Part shown: piece after piece, positions 50,675 through 63,215 of the stretch | Position numbering within the stretch: position 1 is the stretch's first letter | Layout of the letters: each line of letters opens with the position of its first letter | Origin: Ecdyonurus torrentis | Lineage: Eukaryota; Arthropoda; Insecta; Ephemeroptera; Heptageniidae | Direction: 5' to 3' | NCBI GenBank assembly: GCA_949318235.1 | Contig: OX439129.1 | Location: forward strand, 6,298,116 to 6,362,115 | Length of the DNA: 64,000 nucleotides | Position numbers and translations under genes: made by a program | Notes under the pieces: model-generated | Seen by the model: only the letters and a program-made list of their open reading frames with translations | Database searches by the model: none | What the model was told of the DNA's origin: nothing

Positions 50675-52487
50675 CAATTGTTGTTTTCTTTAATCTTTTT
50701 CTTTTATATCATTAACCTAACCGTCATGAAATGAATAATAATTTTCCTTGATTTTGCATGTTAAAAATGTAAAGTACAAATTAAAATCTTAAGCGTAACA
50801 ATAAATTCAAGTTCTGAGTAAGCTCGCTAACAGAAACAGCAAGCAAAATATATCGATACAATTTTATTGGAGGCAAAAATACGATACGAGTTTAGGAGAC
50901 AATTCGTCCCTTGATAATTGATTTGTTGTGTTAAAAAACAAAATCAAACGACCGTAAACTTTATATCTACTTTCTGTAGAGCTCAAAGTCGTATCAAATA
51001 ATATTTTGCTGTTATGACAAATAAATTCTCAGGGGATGAATTATTTTGTTGAAAATATATACAATAAGCTTAGAAAATAATATATTTTTTTTAAGCTACT
51101 ACATTGTTTTGTATAATCTGCGAATTTTCAACAATTTTTGCGCTATGGAGTATTTACCTGTTTACAATGTTTATATGGGGTGGGTGGGTGGTGGGTGGGT
51201 GGGGGGAGGTCATAGAGCATGTTTGCTAGAGCTGTCCACCACTTGAAACCTTACTGTATAAAGAGAGATACCTGGTGGACATACACATATACGTACGTAT
51301 TGTATAGAAAGTTTAATTTGTGTAGCCCAGTTTTATTTGAATTTTACCACTCAAACTTTAATATTTAAATTAAAATACTTTTGTTTTATTACACGAAGAA
51401 GTTTTATTATATAATCAAGTAACACTTGAGTTACTCTTATTCGAACTCTACTCACGTTTTATATTTTATATATATATTATATTATATATATATACCACAT
51501 AGAGTCAAGTAATTCGTATTTGTATAATAAAACAAAACAAAAAGTTTATTTATTTATTATCTAGAAATACGATGTCGTTATTTTAAAGTCTGCAATTTAA
51601 ATGAAATAAAATAAACGAGAACAAATATTTGATGATGTTTTACTTCTGACAATCACAATTGAAAATCCTATGTACTGCTTGGGTCAATAAAGAAATATAA
51701 TACACATGTGTATTAGTTTATCTTAACTTAATACGCATAAATAATTATTATAATGTAAGATAATTAAATTTTATATGGACAAAATATATGAAAATTGTAT
51801 TTTCGGTACTTTTATTTCATTCTATATGGAAACAAATAAAAGTATGCCTCTTTTCCTGTTACATTTTTCCTTTTTTTTTTATGTGTCGTTTTGTTTAAAT
51901 AAATAATGCTATTCAGTAAATGAGTTTTTTTAGAAAATGATGGCATTAAATATTAAAAAGCTATCATACTTTTATTTTATTTATTTTAAAAATGACCAAG
52001 TCTGGGCCCTAGAGTGAGTCCACAGGTTAAAATTTTAATCAAAGTAAAGTTTTTGTTACAAAAAAAAAAAAAAAAACTGTAAACATATAAATAAGAAATA
52101 AATAAATATGTATAATATTTTGAATATTGAATGCCTAAATATATAAAATAATATTGTTCTGTGTAGTGGTGGCATTTTAAAATTGTAAGTAAGTTTGATA
52201 ATAATTTCTCAGTGCCTATAGTACATATTTGTAGATGTTAATTATTTTATTATTATTTATTAGACTTACAGTAACATCACGATCATTATAATATCGTCAA
52301 ATTTTTCTAATTATAATCTAAACATATATTTTAATTAAGTTATATTTTATAAACTAAGCTAACCTTATAGCAGAACCATTTTATAAAAATTAAAAACTAT
52401 AAATGTGGATTATTTAAAAAACATTTATTTATAAGTAAAAAAAAAACATTAACATTATGAATTTTGTGTCTATACTAATTTAAAATT
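50675..52487. other. AT-rich DNA, no gene seen
   Basis: Anonymous apart from the G-rich tract at 51177 and an ATATATTATATTATATATAT palindrome at about 51466-51492. Confidence 0.5.
51177..51209 (+). other. G-quadruplex-prone tract
   Basis: GGGGTGGGTGGGTGGTGGGT followed by GGGTGGGGGGAGG. There are at least six runs of three or more G separated by single T (or TGGT), the pattern of very stable parallel G-quadruplexes. It is unique in this AT-rich window and its expansion probably reflects a (TGGG)n microsatellite. Confidence 0.8.
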
Positions 52488-52590
52488 GTAACTGACTGTA
52501 CTGTTAAACAGTTGGGTTAAATTGAGAGGTTCTGTAGCCTGATTTCGCCCAATAAAAAGCCGTTAATTATTATTAATTATTATTATTGTA
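52488..52590 (+). mobile_element. Family K retroelement 3' end, copy K2
   Basis: ACTGTTAAACAGTTGGGTTA, AATTGAGAGGTTCTGTAGCC, TGATTTCGCCCAATAAAAAG, CCGTTAATTATTATTAATTA. Nearly identical to K1 and ends in the same (ATT)n tail. As with K1, only about the last 100 bases are present. Confidence 0.65.
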
Positions 52591-53618
52591 TAAGAAACAA
52601 ACAAAAAACAAAACTTTAATAGAAAATTTAACAAATAATTACTTTCTTACAAATTTTTTCCAATTAATTATGTTCTGAGATTGAAAGAAAGAAAGATATA
52701 GAAAAGAAGACCTGGCTATTTATATACAATATTATTTATGTTTAAATTATGCTCCATGAAATAGATTGTTGTTGTATAGAAAGCACACACTATGTTTTGT
52801 GTCTGCAGTTAGTTTTTACTATATTGCAGTTCACCCTTACGTATTTTGAAGCAATGATTTTGACTTGACTTTATGTACTATAGAGTCTGTCTGTATGCAA
52901 CAGTTATTGCAGCGATAAACTGCAGTAATTAAGCTCTCAGCTTCACAATTTATTTCTACGCAGCTGTACACCACTTAAAAGATACTGTATATTTTAATAC
53001 TTAAAGAAAAAGATATTCTATTTTTAAAATGTGGTTAAAAAAAACTTTGATTTGTTTCATAGAAAGTGAAATTTTATATAAGCTTGTAAACTTCAAAACT
53101 CATACTAAAAACTAATACATTAAAAAAAAAAAAAAAAAAAAAAAGATTAAAAAAATTAAATCATATTAAATAGCTATATATTATACGAAAATGCAATTAA
53201 ATTTGAATAATTCTTACATATATAAGTTTTAATATTCCATATCTATTGTTTACTTTTTGAATCCCCGTAGAGAGCAAAAGTAACGCTAACAATTCATTGA
53301 AAAGACTTTTTTGTAATGTGTTTCCTTAAACGGCATTTTTATATATAAAAAATATATAGATATATATATAAAAAAAAGTAATAAATTATTATTAAAGTGA
53401 ATATACCTGTATAATATTTTATATGAAGTTTTAATAAAAATATAAAGAATTTTAATATAAAACATTTAGCTCTTTTTTTTTAATATTAATTTTTTTCAAC
53501 TAATAACAACAAAATAAGGGAGAATATTTCAGGTCTGTTTATATTTTTAGGAATACAATTGAGAACAAAATTAAAGAAGGGAAAAATAAAAAAGATAAAT
53601 AAAAAAAGCAAAGCAAAG

Positions 53619-53619
<1 letters not shown>
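52591..53619. other. AT-rich DNA, no gene seen
   Basis: An A run at 53121-53144. Otherwise anonymous. Confidence 0.5.

Positions 53620-53682
<63 letters not shown>
53620..53682. repeat. Compound (CA)n(GA)n microsatellite
   Basis: CA at 53620-53634, then GA to 53682. Confidence 0.95.
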
Positions 53683-53683
<1 letters not shown>

Positions 53684-53876
53684 AAACAAAGGTTTATTTG
53701 CAATCTTCGTACCTCTTTTTTTTACTATTATATATTATTATTATTACTTTCTATTATAATCACATACTACGTTCATTTCTTTGATAAGCTGGAAAATAAA
53801 AGAAAGCAATAAGGGTAGAAATAATAATAATTATCACACGACAATGGTCTTGCTTGTTGTTCTGTACTGCTTTGCA

Positions 53877-54022
<146 letters not shown>

Positions 54023-54692
54023 ACCATTATGCGGGTCTTCACGTGTTTATAAATGTCCCAACGGTAACCACAAGGAAAAAAAAAAAGCAAGGAAAATAAA
54101 GTTAACAGGTAATTTAGTTGCGGTAACTCTACATGGGGGACATTACGCTCCCTTGAGACATACCAAAAATAGAGGGTCGTTGTCGTATTATACCAAAGTA
54201 TGTATAAAGTGTGTTACAAAGTCAAAAAAGAAACTTTTTAATTTATTTATTAGAAAACTTCTTTGCCCTAAATTTTAACCTGTATAAATACCAAGGAAAT
54301 TACTGTGTTAAATAATTAAAGATATGCAGACAACTTTTTTTTCTTCTTCTTCTTTCTTTTTTAAAGCAGCTACATAACTACATGGCAAGGGTTTTAATTT
54401 TACAAGAAGGTGTAGGGCAATTTTTTAAATTATATAGTTTGAAAGAAAAATCTCTTCGTATAAATATTGTTTTAAATGAAAATATAAATTTTGAAATTTT
54501 AGTTTCAGCTTGAGTTTTTATTTAAGCTTAAAATCAAATTTGAATTTCAACTTGAATACAAAATAAAAATTTAATTTTGAATTTGAATGTGATTGTGAAT
54601 TTGCTTATATGTAACCTAAGAAAATAAATAATAAAACAATTGCGGTAGAAAATGTAAAATTTAAACATAAAAATTCGTTGCTGCCTTGCACT
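54023..54692. other. Unassigned sequence
   Basis: 54100-54190 is less AT-rich (GTAACTCTACATGGGGGACA), with no recognisable product. 54480-54600 repeats TTGAATTT/AAATTTGAA words. Confidence 0.45.
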
Positions 54693-55025
54693 CAAAGGCA
54701 TAGACAACATGAAAACATTAGCATTTATATCACAAAACACTTGATGGGACTTGCATAAATAACATTAATTGGTCTCAAAACCCAATTGTAACGCCGTAGC
54801 AGTGATCAGTAAATTTCGATTTATGCAACCTGTACAACATTTTCATATTAGTTTTTGCCTATTTCTGACGTCATAAACAGAAATATTCACGTAAATTGCA
54901 TACTTTACAGTTTTTTCATGCTCTCTTGTGGGGCCACATTTACATTCTGGTAAAAATTATCATCAGTTTTGTAGATCACATTTTGTGTTAGAGAACATGT
55001 TGTTTCATGTTTTCTATGCACTTAA
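54693..55025 (-). mobile_element. Family B MITE, copy B6
   Basis: CAAAGGCATAGACAACATGA ... TGTTTTCTATGCACTTAA in reverse orientation. TTCTGACGTCATAAACAG at the centre, CACTTGATGGGACTTGCATA, GTGGGGCCACATTTACATTC. Complete but moderately diverged. Confidence 0.85.
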
Positions 55026-55577
55026 TTTTGCATGTAATTAATGAAAGATGTTGCATGTGAAGGAAACATTAAACCAAGTTCGAGTTGCATATGGAAAAAG
55101 AGCTAGTAAACAATATTTAATTGTTTACTTAAGTAGCTTAATTTAATGAGCGTAAACGGATGAACTTATACATATAAAATAATATCAGGTAAATAAAATT
55201 AGTTGTGTTATTATACATGCTGTGTCTATAAGCTTTTCTTCAGAGAAATATACATATCATCAGCAATTCTGTGTTAACATTTGTTATTCCAGTAATTTAC
55301 TTTCTTACAACGTATAAAATATATATTTACATCAGGTGTTATTTAGCTTATATTGAATACATTTTATTATAATACAAATAATTTTGTAATTATTTAGAAA
55401 GTGGAAATTCTCCAATAATTCAGCATGGAATGTTAACATCAAAATGTCTCACATTCTCCAAATTTCCACGTATTTGTAAAGTGTGTGAGCTTGTTTGTTT
55501 TCTTATGCCTATATTATGCTTGCTATTCATGCTATATTATAGCTTACATTGGGCGTATATAGAGATTTTTAACAAAG
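55026..55577. other. AT-rich DNA, no gene seen
   Basis: Anonymous. Confidence 0.5.
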
Positions 55578-55585
55578 ATTTCTCG

Positions 55586-55780
55586 TAGGGTCGGACTGGC
55601 ACTCAAGGGGCCTCGTCCGCGAAAGGGGTGTAACACCCTCTCTAGGGGCCACAAAAAGGGGCGTAACACACAAATCGGACATAACACACTGGTTACGCCC
55701 CTTTTTGGGCCTTTGGGGCCTCCAAACAAGGGGGGCATATTCGCGATTGCGGACTTGCTCTTATGGCCAGTCCGAGCCTG
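55586..55780. mobile_element. Family V hAT-like MITE with 8-bp target duplication
   Basis: A 195-bp GC-rich island. Ends TAGGGTCGGACTGGC and GGCCAGTCCGAGCCTG form the inverted repeat, and the direct repeat ATTTCTCG flanks it exactly (55578-55585 and 55781-55788). CAGG.TCGGACTGGCC-type termini and 8-bp duplications are familiar from hAT MITEs in animals. Inside, GGGGCGTAACAC and GTTACGCCCC make a second inverted pair, and GTGTAACAC/GTAACACAC/ATAACACAC are repeated words. The GC content contrasts sharply with its surroundings. Non-coding. Confidence 0.87.
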
Positions 55781-55788
55781 ATTTCTCG

Positions 55789-56340
55789 TTTACACGATGT
55801 ACACTTTTATATGACATGCAAATTTCACTAAATTTTTATTCAAATTATATTTTAGAGAGATATGACTTGAACGTGCAAAATATTTTATCTCCATCAATCC
55901 ACCTCATCTCATTCATTACTATATTAAATCATTCATTATTTGGTCTATCTTATGTATATACAAGATATACAACTCTAATTATTTTAAATTTTGCATTTTA
56001 ATCGTAAAATTATACATATTTATTTTTGTATAGTTATTGTAAAGCTGTTTCATATTTATCTTTCATTATAAGAATATAAAATATATATTTTTAATTTATT
56101 GGAATAATTCTGCATGCATTGCTAAAATTAATATATGAGTCATTACTATGCACATCAAAAATGTAAAATATATAAAAATGGTATATTTTACTGTATATAG
56201 TGGAGTTCATAATTAATTATGCTCACGTTTACAATGAGAGTACATAAATTACTAAAGGAGAGTATTTTAAAACTGATACAAAACCTTTTATGTATTGTCT
56301 TTAAACATTCATACTTATATAAACATCAAATTTTAATGCA
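55789..56340. other. AT-rich DNA, no gene seen
   Basis: Anonymous. Confidence 0.5.
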
Positions 56341-56683
56341 TAGAGAGCATCTATCCAAAATTCGATACTAGAGATTAAACATTTAAAAAATTTACTCACT
56401 ACCAATAATGCATGGGTACTGTCTACTAGTGAAATGTGGTACAGAGTATACTCTAATGTTTACTCACTACCAATAGTACATGGGTACTGTCTACTAGTGA
56501 AATGTGGTACAGAGTATACTCTAATGTTTACTTACTACCAATAGTACATGGGTACTGTCTACCAGTGAAAAGTGGTACACAGTATAGTATACTCAAATGT
56601 TTACGGAGAACCCATGTATTTTTTGTACTCATCATACTTACATCGACACTATATAGCCTCTACACGATTGAATATTTAGTGAA
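56341..56683 (-). mobile_element. Family E element, copy E4, with internal tandem repeat
   Basis: The right part CTCATCATACTTACATCGAC, TATAGCCTCTACACGATTGA and ATATTTAGTG is the reverse complement of the E2/E3 start. The body contains the 68-base tandem repeat listed at 56391. The opposite terminus is not clear. Confidence 0.72.
56391..56599. repeat. Tandem triplication of a 68-73 bp unit in E4
   Basis: Units at 56391-56458, 56459-56526 and 56527-56599, each starting TTTACTCACTACCAATA (third TTTACTTACT). Units 1 and 2 differ at two or three bases; unit 3 has a 5-base insertion and more changes. E1-E3 have a single unit. Confidence 0.92.
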
Positions 56684-57725
56684 AATACACTTATGATTTG
56701 ACGTAAAATCAAAGTATTTCGTACAGGTATTCTCCAAACATTTGTGGGCTCTAAGTAGACATTTGATATCTGAGTGTATATAATAACAATTTATAATCTT
56801 GAAGAAATTTATAAACACTGTTCTTTTGTACTTGTTCTCACATTTATTTTTAATTAATGAATGGCAATTAAATAAATTACTAATTAAGATAAAGATTTTA
56901 TTCATTGTTTCAAATCGTAATTACTAAAATTTTATATAATTTCTTTATATTTGTACGTAATTCCTGATTAGTTCTTAATTAATATAAAATAATGCCAACT
57001 AATAAAGGTAGTTAAAATTTGAAATATAAATATTCTGGTTTGTAATCCTTATAACTTCAAATTTTCATAGGACAATTTTATAATAGTTATACTATACAGT
57101 GATATTTATTTTTTAATTTTAAATAAGGATATATTTTTATCATGTTATAAAATTGTGTTAGATCTTCATACATATATATAAGTTTTAAGTTTTGTTCAGA
57201 TAAAAGAGAGAAAGAGAGAGAAAGAGACTTTTCTTTAATCTAAAAGTTCATTTCTCAGTTTTAAGTTGTTATTTTGTTTTAATTGCTCTCTCAATTCACT
57301 CGCCTACTGTAACACTTAGCTTTTCACTACATATATTTTTACTTTAATCTAATTTAAGTATCTAAATGACGACTTTTCTTTTTAGCAAAAATACTTCTTT
57401 TTTTTATCTAACTTTTATTGCAATTGCACTGAAAGTTAGAGAAGAGAGAGAGAATACACATATTCAACGTTTTACAAAATGAATAATTATAATGAAAATA
57501 ATTGTTTAAGCTTTCTGTACTGTACAGTACAATTTAAAATGCAAATTTCATATAATTTTGTCTGATTCAACTTTTACAGGTGATAACATTTTCGATTTTA
57601 TTCAATTTTATGAACAGAAAGCAATATGGAGAAACGTTATATATTATATTATGTGAATGCATTTTATATTCATATAATTATATTAAATAAATGTTACTGA
57701 AGCATTAATAAAGTTGACTATACAA
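56684..57725. other. AT-rich DNA, no gene seen
   Basis: Contains an impure GA patch at 57204-57227. Otherwise anonymous. Confidence 0.5.
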
Positions 57726-57992
57726 AAAGAAGAAATAGTCCTCAATTGATTGATAATGTGAATTTCTAATTTTTGAAGTTTTGGAAATAATTTTTTAATT
57801 GAAAAAAGACGTAAAGTGCTTCAAGTTATGCATGTGGGTGTAGGAAAAAGTTGCCATGCACCCGTAAGATCATTTTGCGCCTTTTAAAAACTAAATTATG
57901 AAAACACTTCATGAAAAGGTACTCAAAAATTTGAATGTCCTCTTTTAGATTATGAAATAAAATTACCCCCTATAAATTTTTGCTCTTCTTCA
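57726..57992. mobile_element. Family R foldback element, copy R5
   Basis: GATTGATAATGTGAATTTCT, ATTTTTGAAGTTTTGG, core AGACGTAAAGTGCTTCAAGT and GCATGTGGGTGTAGGAAAAA, and the right end GAATGTCCTCTTTTAGATTA, AAAATTACCCCCTATAAATT. TGACGTCA has decayed. Diverged relative to R4. Confidence 0.68.
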
Positions 57993-57996
57993 TTGC

Positions 57997-57997
<1 letters not shown>

Positions 57998-58060
<63 letters not shown>
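57998..58060. repeat. Poly-T run (63 bases)
   Basis: The longest mononucleotide run in the window, starting immediately after R5. Confidence 0.97.
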
Positions 58061-58062
<2 letters not shown>

Positions 58063-59188
58063 GCACTTAAAGTTTATTACATTAAACAATTTTGTTGTGA
58101 CGACAGCTTCCTGAACATAAAGAAATATGGACAAACAAAACTCTACACACTTTTGTTAGATTTTTCTTATGTATCTATTTTCAAAAGCAAAAACACTGTA
58201 GCACATAAAATATTCCTCGATAAAAAAATGGCAGTATTGGAAAAAAAAGACATTGTATTTAATTCAATTTCATTTTTTTCTATTATATTATTATAGAAAT
58301 GATTTTTTTCTTCTATTTCCTCAAATGACATAAATTTTTTTAAGAGCCTCCACTGAAAAGAACCGCTTGCTTGCTGGCTCCCCTTTTTTTTATTCTCTGT
58401 AATATTTTATATTATAGGGACTGAGGATTTTTTTATTTCAACAACAGTAATTTAATGTGATACGCATGGAATAAGGAGGAGAAAACAAAAAGAGCACAGG
58501 TAGAGTAGAATATAAATAAATATTACCATAATTCTGGGCTTTGTTAGGATCATATTTAATATTTATACTTTAGACCATTTGAAGAACAACTCTCAATATT
58601 ATTTTCTAATGTTTTGTATTAATAAGAACTAAAGAACGATGCAGTTCTCCTAAAGTTAATCACAACTATATATCACATTTCACAGAGGGGTATTATGCAT
58701 GTGTTTTACTAAATTTTTCATTGCAATTAAAATACCGTATAGCGTGACAAAAAATAAGGGGATGTTGAAATGAAAAAAAAAAAAAAAAATGAAAAAAAAA
58801 TGTGTGAATGTAAAGAATATGAAAAACTAAAAAACTAAATAAAAAAAAAAGTCATGATTTCTAAATTGAAAATTTTAATCTAATTTTTTTTGCGTATGAA
58901 TTAAAAATGACCAATCTGTTGTTGTTGTCACAAAATTTGATGAATGTGGGTGCAAATTAAAATTTTAAATATTCAAAAACATATATACATTTTTCAGACA
59001 TGAATTTCATTTAGCTTACTTAGAATTTAATATTATATTATATTTTTTTATAACTTTAATCATTAAATTTTTCCTTTTAATTTTATATTTTTAAACATGT
59101 ATACAGCATACAGCAATGGCTACACAAATTATATGGTCAAAATGTAAACAAAAAAAAGTGATAAATTATGTATTTCTTCCCCTACATA
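58061..59188. other. AT-rich DNA, no gene seen
   Basis: Anonymous; several A runs at 58770-58860. Confidence 0.5.
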
Positions 59189-59251
59189 ACCAAAATTAAA
59201 AACACAAAACAAAACAACAACAACAACAACCAAAATTAAAAACACAAAACA

Positions 59252-59306
<55 letters not shown>
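59189..59306. repeat. 40-bp duplication and (AAC)n microsatellite
   Basis: ACCAAAATTAAAAACACAAA plus an AAC tail occurs twice with a 40-base period (59189 and 59229), followed by (AAC)n to 59306 with one CATCAAC break. Confidence 0.92.
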
Positions 59307-59609
59307 TAGTATTTCAACATTTGAGTACAAACCTTGAGCTCTCTTGTACACCTCCCACTCCAATTTGCCATAGCTTAGTACTAGTTTTAACATAATTTCT
59401 ATTGTACTAAAATTAAGAAACATGCTGTATGTTGCCTATTTAATTATTGTTGTTACTATTTCCTTATTTTGTTGAATTGAATGTTTACGTTTTTACCTAT
59501 TATTTTATTTTGTTCTTTAAATTTAAGTTGGACGAGACCAAAGCTTGTTGTAGAATGTTGCTATGAACTGCCTGACTCAATAAAAATACTAATTTTCTAA
59601 TTCCTTATG
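59307..59609. other. Unassigned sequence
   Basis: Ends with GCCTGACTCAATAAAAATAC, faintly like the K and L retroelement ends but without a tail. Confidence 0.4.
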
Positions 59610-59916
59610 TAATAGGGTGGTTTTATTCATGTTTAAGTCGACGTCATAAGTGAATACTAAATAACATTGGCCAGTATAGGAAAACGGCACATTTAGGGAG
59701 TTTTAAATTTGTTTTAGAGAGTATTGATGCTGTTAACAGGTTGAATGTTTTACCTCAAGTATGCAAGAAAAATAATAATGACCAAAAAATATCTAATTTT
59801 CCAAAGAAAACAGCGAAAAACAAGGTTTGTTCTATGCTGAGCAATGTTATTCATTGCTCAAGAAGAGCATCGAAAAGCACTAAGAATGACGTCATGCGTA
59901 CAGTACAGACCCTATA
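59610..59916 (-). mobile_element. Family D MITE, copy D8 (same subfamily as D3)
   Basis: TAATAGGGTGGTTTTATTCA ... CAGTACAGACCCTATA. CTCAAGAAGAGCATCGAAAA and CATTGGCCAGTATAGGAAAA are shared with D3 only. ATGACGTCATGCG near the right end. Confidence 0.86.
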
Positions 59917-60397
59917 GAAAAATAAACTTCAAGACGTACTAAATTTACTCTCTACATAAAAAGTTATCTTAAGTAAAGAAGACTTCAAAAAATTAGATTG
60001 AAAATTTTGTTAAGTAGAAATAATTTTGAAAAGTTCCATATTAACCTATATATTGTTACAAGAGGGAGAAAGAAGACAAAAAAACAGGCATTTTTAACAT
60101 TCCATTCCAATCCCCTAGCTAATAAAATTCCAAACCTAAAAAAAAAAAAAAAAGAAAACAATACTTTTTCTCTTATAATAATGACTCATTAATGTCAACA
60201 TTAACATTTTTTACTTACCCTCACCCTGCATAATTTTAATAATTTATGTTTTTTTGTTCTCAGTGTTTTCTATCTCGAAATTGTGCCAAAACTGGGTTCT
60301 TATGCACGATGTTTTAGTATTGTATGTGGCTTATTTGCCATTATTGTCTTTTTCTATCTTGCCCAAAAATGTTGCAAAAGCAAGCTTAAGGGGGAAA

Positions 60398-60440
<43 letters not shown>

Positions 60441-61344
60441 GGGTTTAAAGTCGAAAAAGAAAGAGAATTAACGCATGAAGTAACAAAAAAACGTAACACA
60501 AAACAAAGTAAGGGCTCTGTGATTTACAAGTTCGTGTTAAAATCGTCGCTATTCGTTGCCAAAACCAAAAGATCTCCCCTCTATATGATTTTTAAGATTT
60601 TTTTTTTCTCTTTCTTTCCCTTCATAATAATTTGCCACATTTTAGGTGCCAGCAAAATAATAAATACATCGTATCTCATTATCATATTATGTATTATATA
60701 TACAAACAATAGTATTAAAGAAAATTCGTTTTGATTCGAATTAAAATTTTCCACGTCATGTAATATTAGTTTTAATTTATATTTATATATGAATAAATAA
60801 ATAAAAGTTAGTTTTAAGAAAATGAATGAGCTGTGTTGTTTCTATTTTGTTAACGTAGTATTCTCTTAGTTAACTATTAATTTAAACAGCTATTATACAA
60901 AGTAAATATTTATTTTAAATTGTTATTTATTCTTCATTTTTCTTTATTTTAACAAATAAGTATTTTTTGGTAAAACTTTTACTTTTCTGTAAATTTGTTT
61001 GTACATTTTGTTATTTTTAGTAAAAAATTGTATATTAAATTTATTTCAACTTTCTTATATAACTCCATATTAAAAGTAATTAATCATTATAAGATCCCTG
61101 TAAAGCACAGTTTTTTCATATGTAGATTGCAAGTCGTTTGTATTTAAGAACCTCAGCACCAGTGACGTCACGTGAGCTGGGAGTGACATTCTTGTATCGG
61201 TCAAGTACGTTTTTAAAGCTGTGGTTTACTGGGAATGAACGAAGTTTAAATGCAAGTAGAGTCAATTACTATAAAATCTTTGACATTTTCAGTCGTTATG
61301 GAGTTATGTTTTACTTTTGCTGTATGTTCTATAGACTTACTTGT
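59917..61344. other. AT-rich DNA with a (GA)n tract
   Basis: (GA)n at 60399-60436. TGACGTCACGTGAGC at 61161 combines TGACGTCA with CACGTG. No gene supported. Confidence 0.5.
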
Positions 61345-61625
61345 TAGCAGGTCCCAATTGTTGACTATTGACAGATATATTAATAATGAAAACTTAAGAA
61401 AAAAAATGCATATTTTCTCCTTAACCAACTTAACCAATAGAGACTTGAAAATTTGGATACCCAGAATTAAGAATTAAACTCAACGGCATTAAAAAAAAAA
61501 AAAAAAAAAAAAAGTTCTTAACTTATTATTTCCTAAACTACCAACAATTGCTAATCAACCTTATTCATTGTAATAACCCGTAAAAAAAAGCCATTATTTG
61601 CATGCCAACAATTGGCTCTAGCTAT
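61345..61625 (-). mobile_element. Family I element, diverged copy I2
   Basis: AGCAGGTCCCAATTGTTGAC, AATAATGAAAACTTAAG, ACCAATAGAGACTTG, AAAATTTGGATACCCAG and ACCAACAATTGC follow the reverse complement of I1 in order. An A run (61491-61513) is inserted. The termini seen in I1 are not recognisable. Confidence 0.55.
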
Positions 61626-61677
61626 AGTTTATTTTGAATATTATTTTTCCCTGAAAATAAAACTAAAATTCACCGGC

Positions 61678-61983
61678 TATAAGGTGTATCCGCAAGACGT
61701 CATATTTAATGCGCTTCAACGCCATACTGGAGTAAAGAACAACATTTCACAGCAAAGGGCAACTTGTTTTTTATTTATTTTGTTTGGGAAATCGGTTAAT
61801 TTTTTGTTAGTATTATTTGTCTCACATACTTGGGAGATTTACTGAATCTATTAACACCAGCAATGATCTAAAAATATTGTTAGTTTTTTTTTTTAACTTG
61901 CGAAATGAATCATTTTCCTGTGGCCTATGGTATTGAGTGATCCAACATGGCGTTGACTTTAACATGAATACATACAACCTATA
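61678..61983 (+). mobile_element. Family D MITE, copy D9
   Basis: TATAAGGTGTATCCGCAAGA ... CATACAACCTATA. Both termini are mutated and TGACGTCA has become AGACGTCA. The body keeps GCGCTTCAACGCCATACTGG and CCAACATGGCGTTGACTTTA. An older copy. Confidence 0.82.
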
Positions 61984-63165
61984 TAGAATGAAATCCACGT
62001 AAAAAATTTCTCAAAGGCTTTTCATATTTTGTGTCTTGAAAATGTATTAAATTTTGTTATATTATTTATTTTGAAATGTTGAACGAGCATTAACATTATA
62101 CATATATACGTATATTATATCTTCGTGAGTGATGAAGCTGATTTTTGTGTTTTATTTGAAAGAAAGCTGACATCAATCAAGTTAGATCTTGTACGCAGCA
62201 GCAGCATTCTCTCTTCATATTTACTTTACTTGATTTTACTGCAAAAAATGTTTACATTTACATACATCTTTTCAAAATTACTCGTTTTAACATCATACAT
62301 TTCAAAAAAAGCATTTCTCAACAGTATAATTCATATTTTAACATTTTATTTATTTTTCCTTTTTATACTTTTGCGAATTATTTACTTTGTAAAATTTTAT
62401 ACTCTTATAGCTTTTAATTTTATTTATTTTGGATTTTTCTTCAAATAATAAATTATATTTCGACAGATATCAACATATGGATTTTATCAAGAAATACACT
62501 TCCTTGTTTGTTTTGCAATAAAATGCTTTACTAGTCTATGATTTAAAAGGGTTTCAAAACCAATATAGAAAATATTCCATTAGGTTACGAGTATTATTGA
62601 AGTTTGGCCCGGCTTACAATGATAAGAGCTTCAATGGAGAAATAGAACGACTCAAGTTTTCAACAGATGCTCCTCTTTACTCCCTATTCTTTATTATATA
62701 CGCTTTTTTTTATTTTATTTCTTTGTAAATTATGATTTTAAATATTAAATTTAATCTACACGGGGGTGCTTTGCGTCGGCTGCTCACTGAAAAGGCTTTG
62801 TAAAGATTTTCGTATCTTTTTTTTCTTTTTTCATTTTTTTGCTGTATCAAAACCAGTATTAACTATAGACTTAATTGATAAGGTTTCCATAATTTTTGTG
62901 CCATATCAGGATCACAGATCTTATTAATATGAACGTGGATGTAGCTTACAGGCTCGTATATATACACATAAATTGGATTTGAAATTTGTCCAGTGGCAAA
63001 GTTTTGAATTACGAATTGTTGAAATTGTAATTCCAAAGCACCTCTTGTTAATTCCATTTTTTTTTTCCTGCAAACCGTTGTGTGGTGAACCTTCAATTTT
63101 TGTCTTCTTTTATTATTATTATTATGTAGTTAGTTGTCCTATTTTTTAGGTAAACCATTAGGCAC

Positions 63166-63167
<2 letters not shown>
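61984..63167. other. AT-rich DNA, no gene seen
   Basis: A 107-codon plus-strand frame (62125-62448) is rich in L/F/I/Y, as any T-rich frame would be, with no recognisable family. 62755-62800 (GGGGGTGCTTTGCGTCGGCT) is a small less AT-rich patch. Confidence 0.45.

Positions 63168-63212
<45 letters not shown>
63168..63212. repeat. (GA)n microsatellite
   Basis: About 44 bases of GA. Confidence 0.95.

Positions 63213-63215
<3 letters not shown>

Noticed and set aside
56391..56599. CRISPR-like array
   Set aside because: The units are contiguous with no spacers and lie in a eukaryotic mobile element.
62125..62448. 107-codon hydrophobic frame
   Set aside because: T-rich DNA yields F/L/I/Y frames with few stops. 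The apparent membrane character reflects composition.
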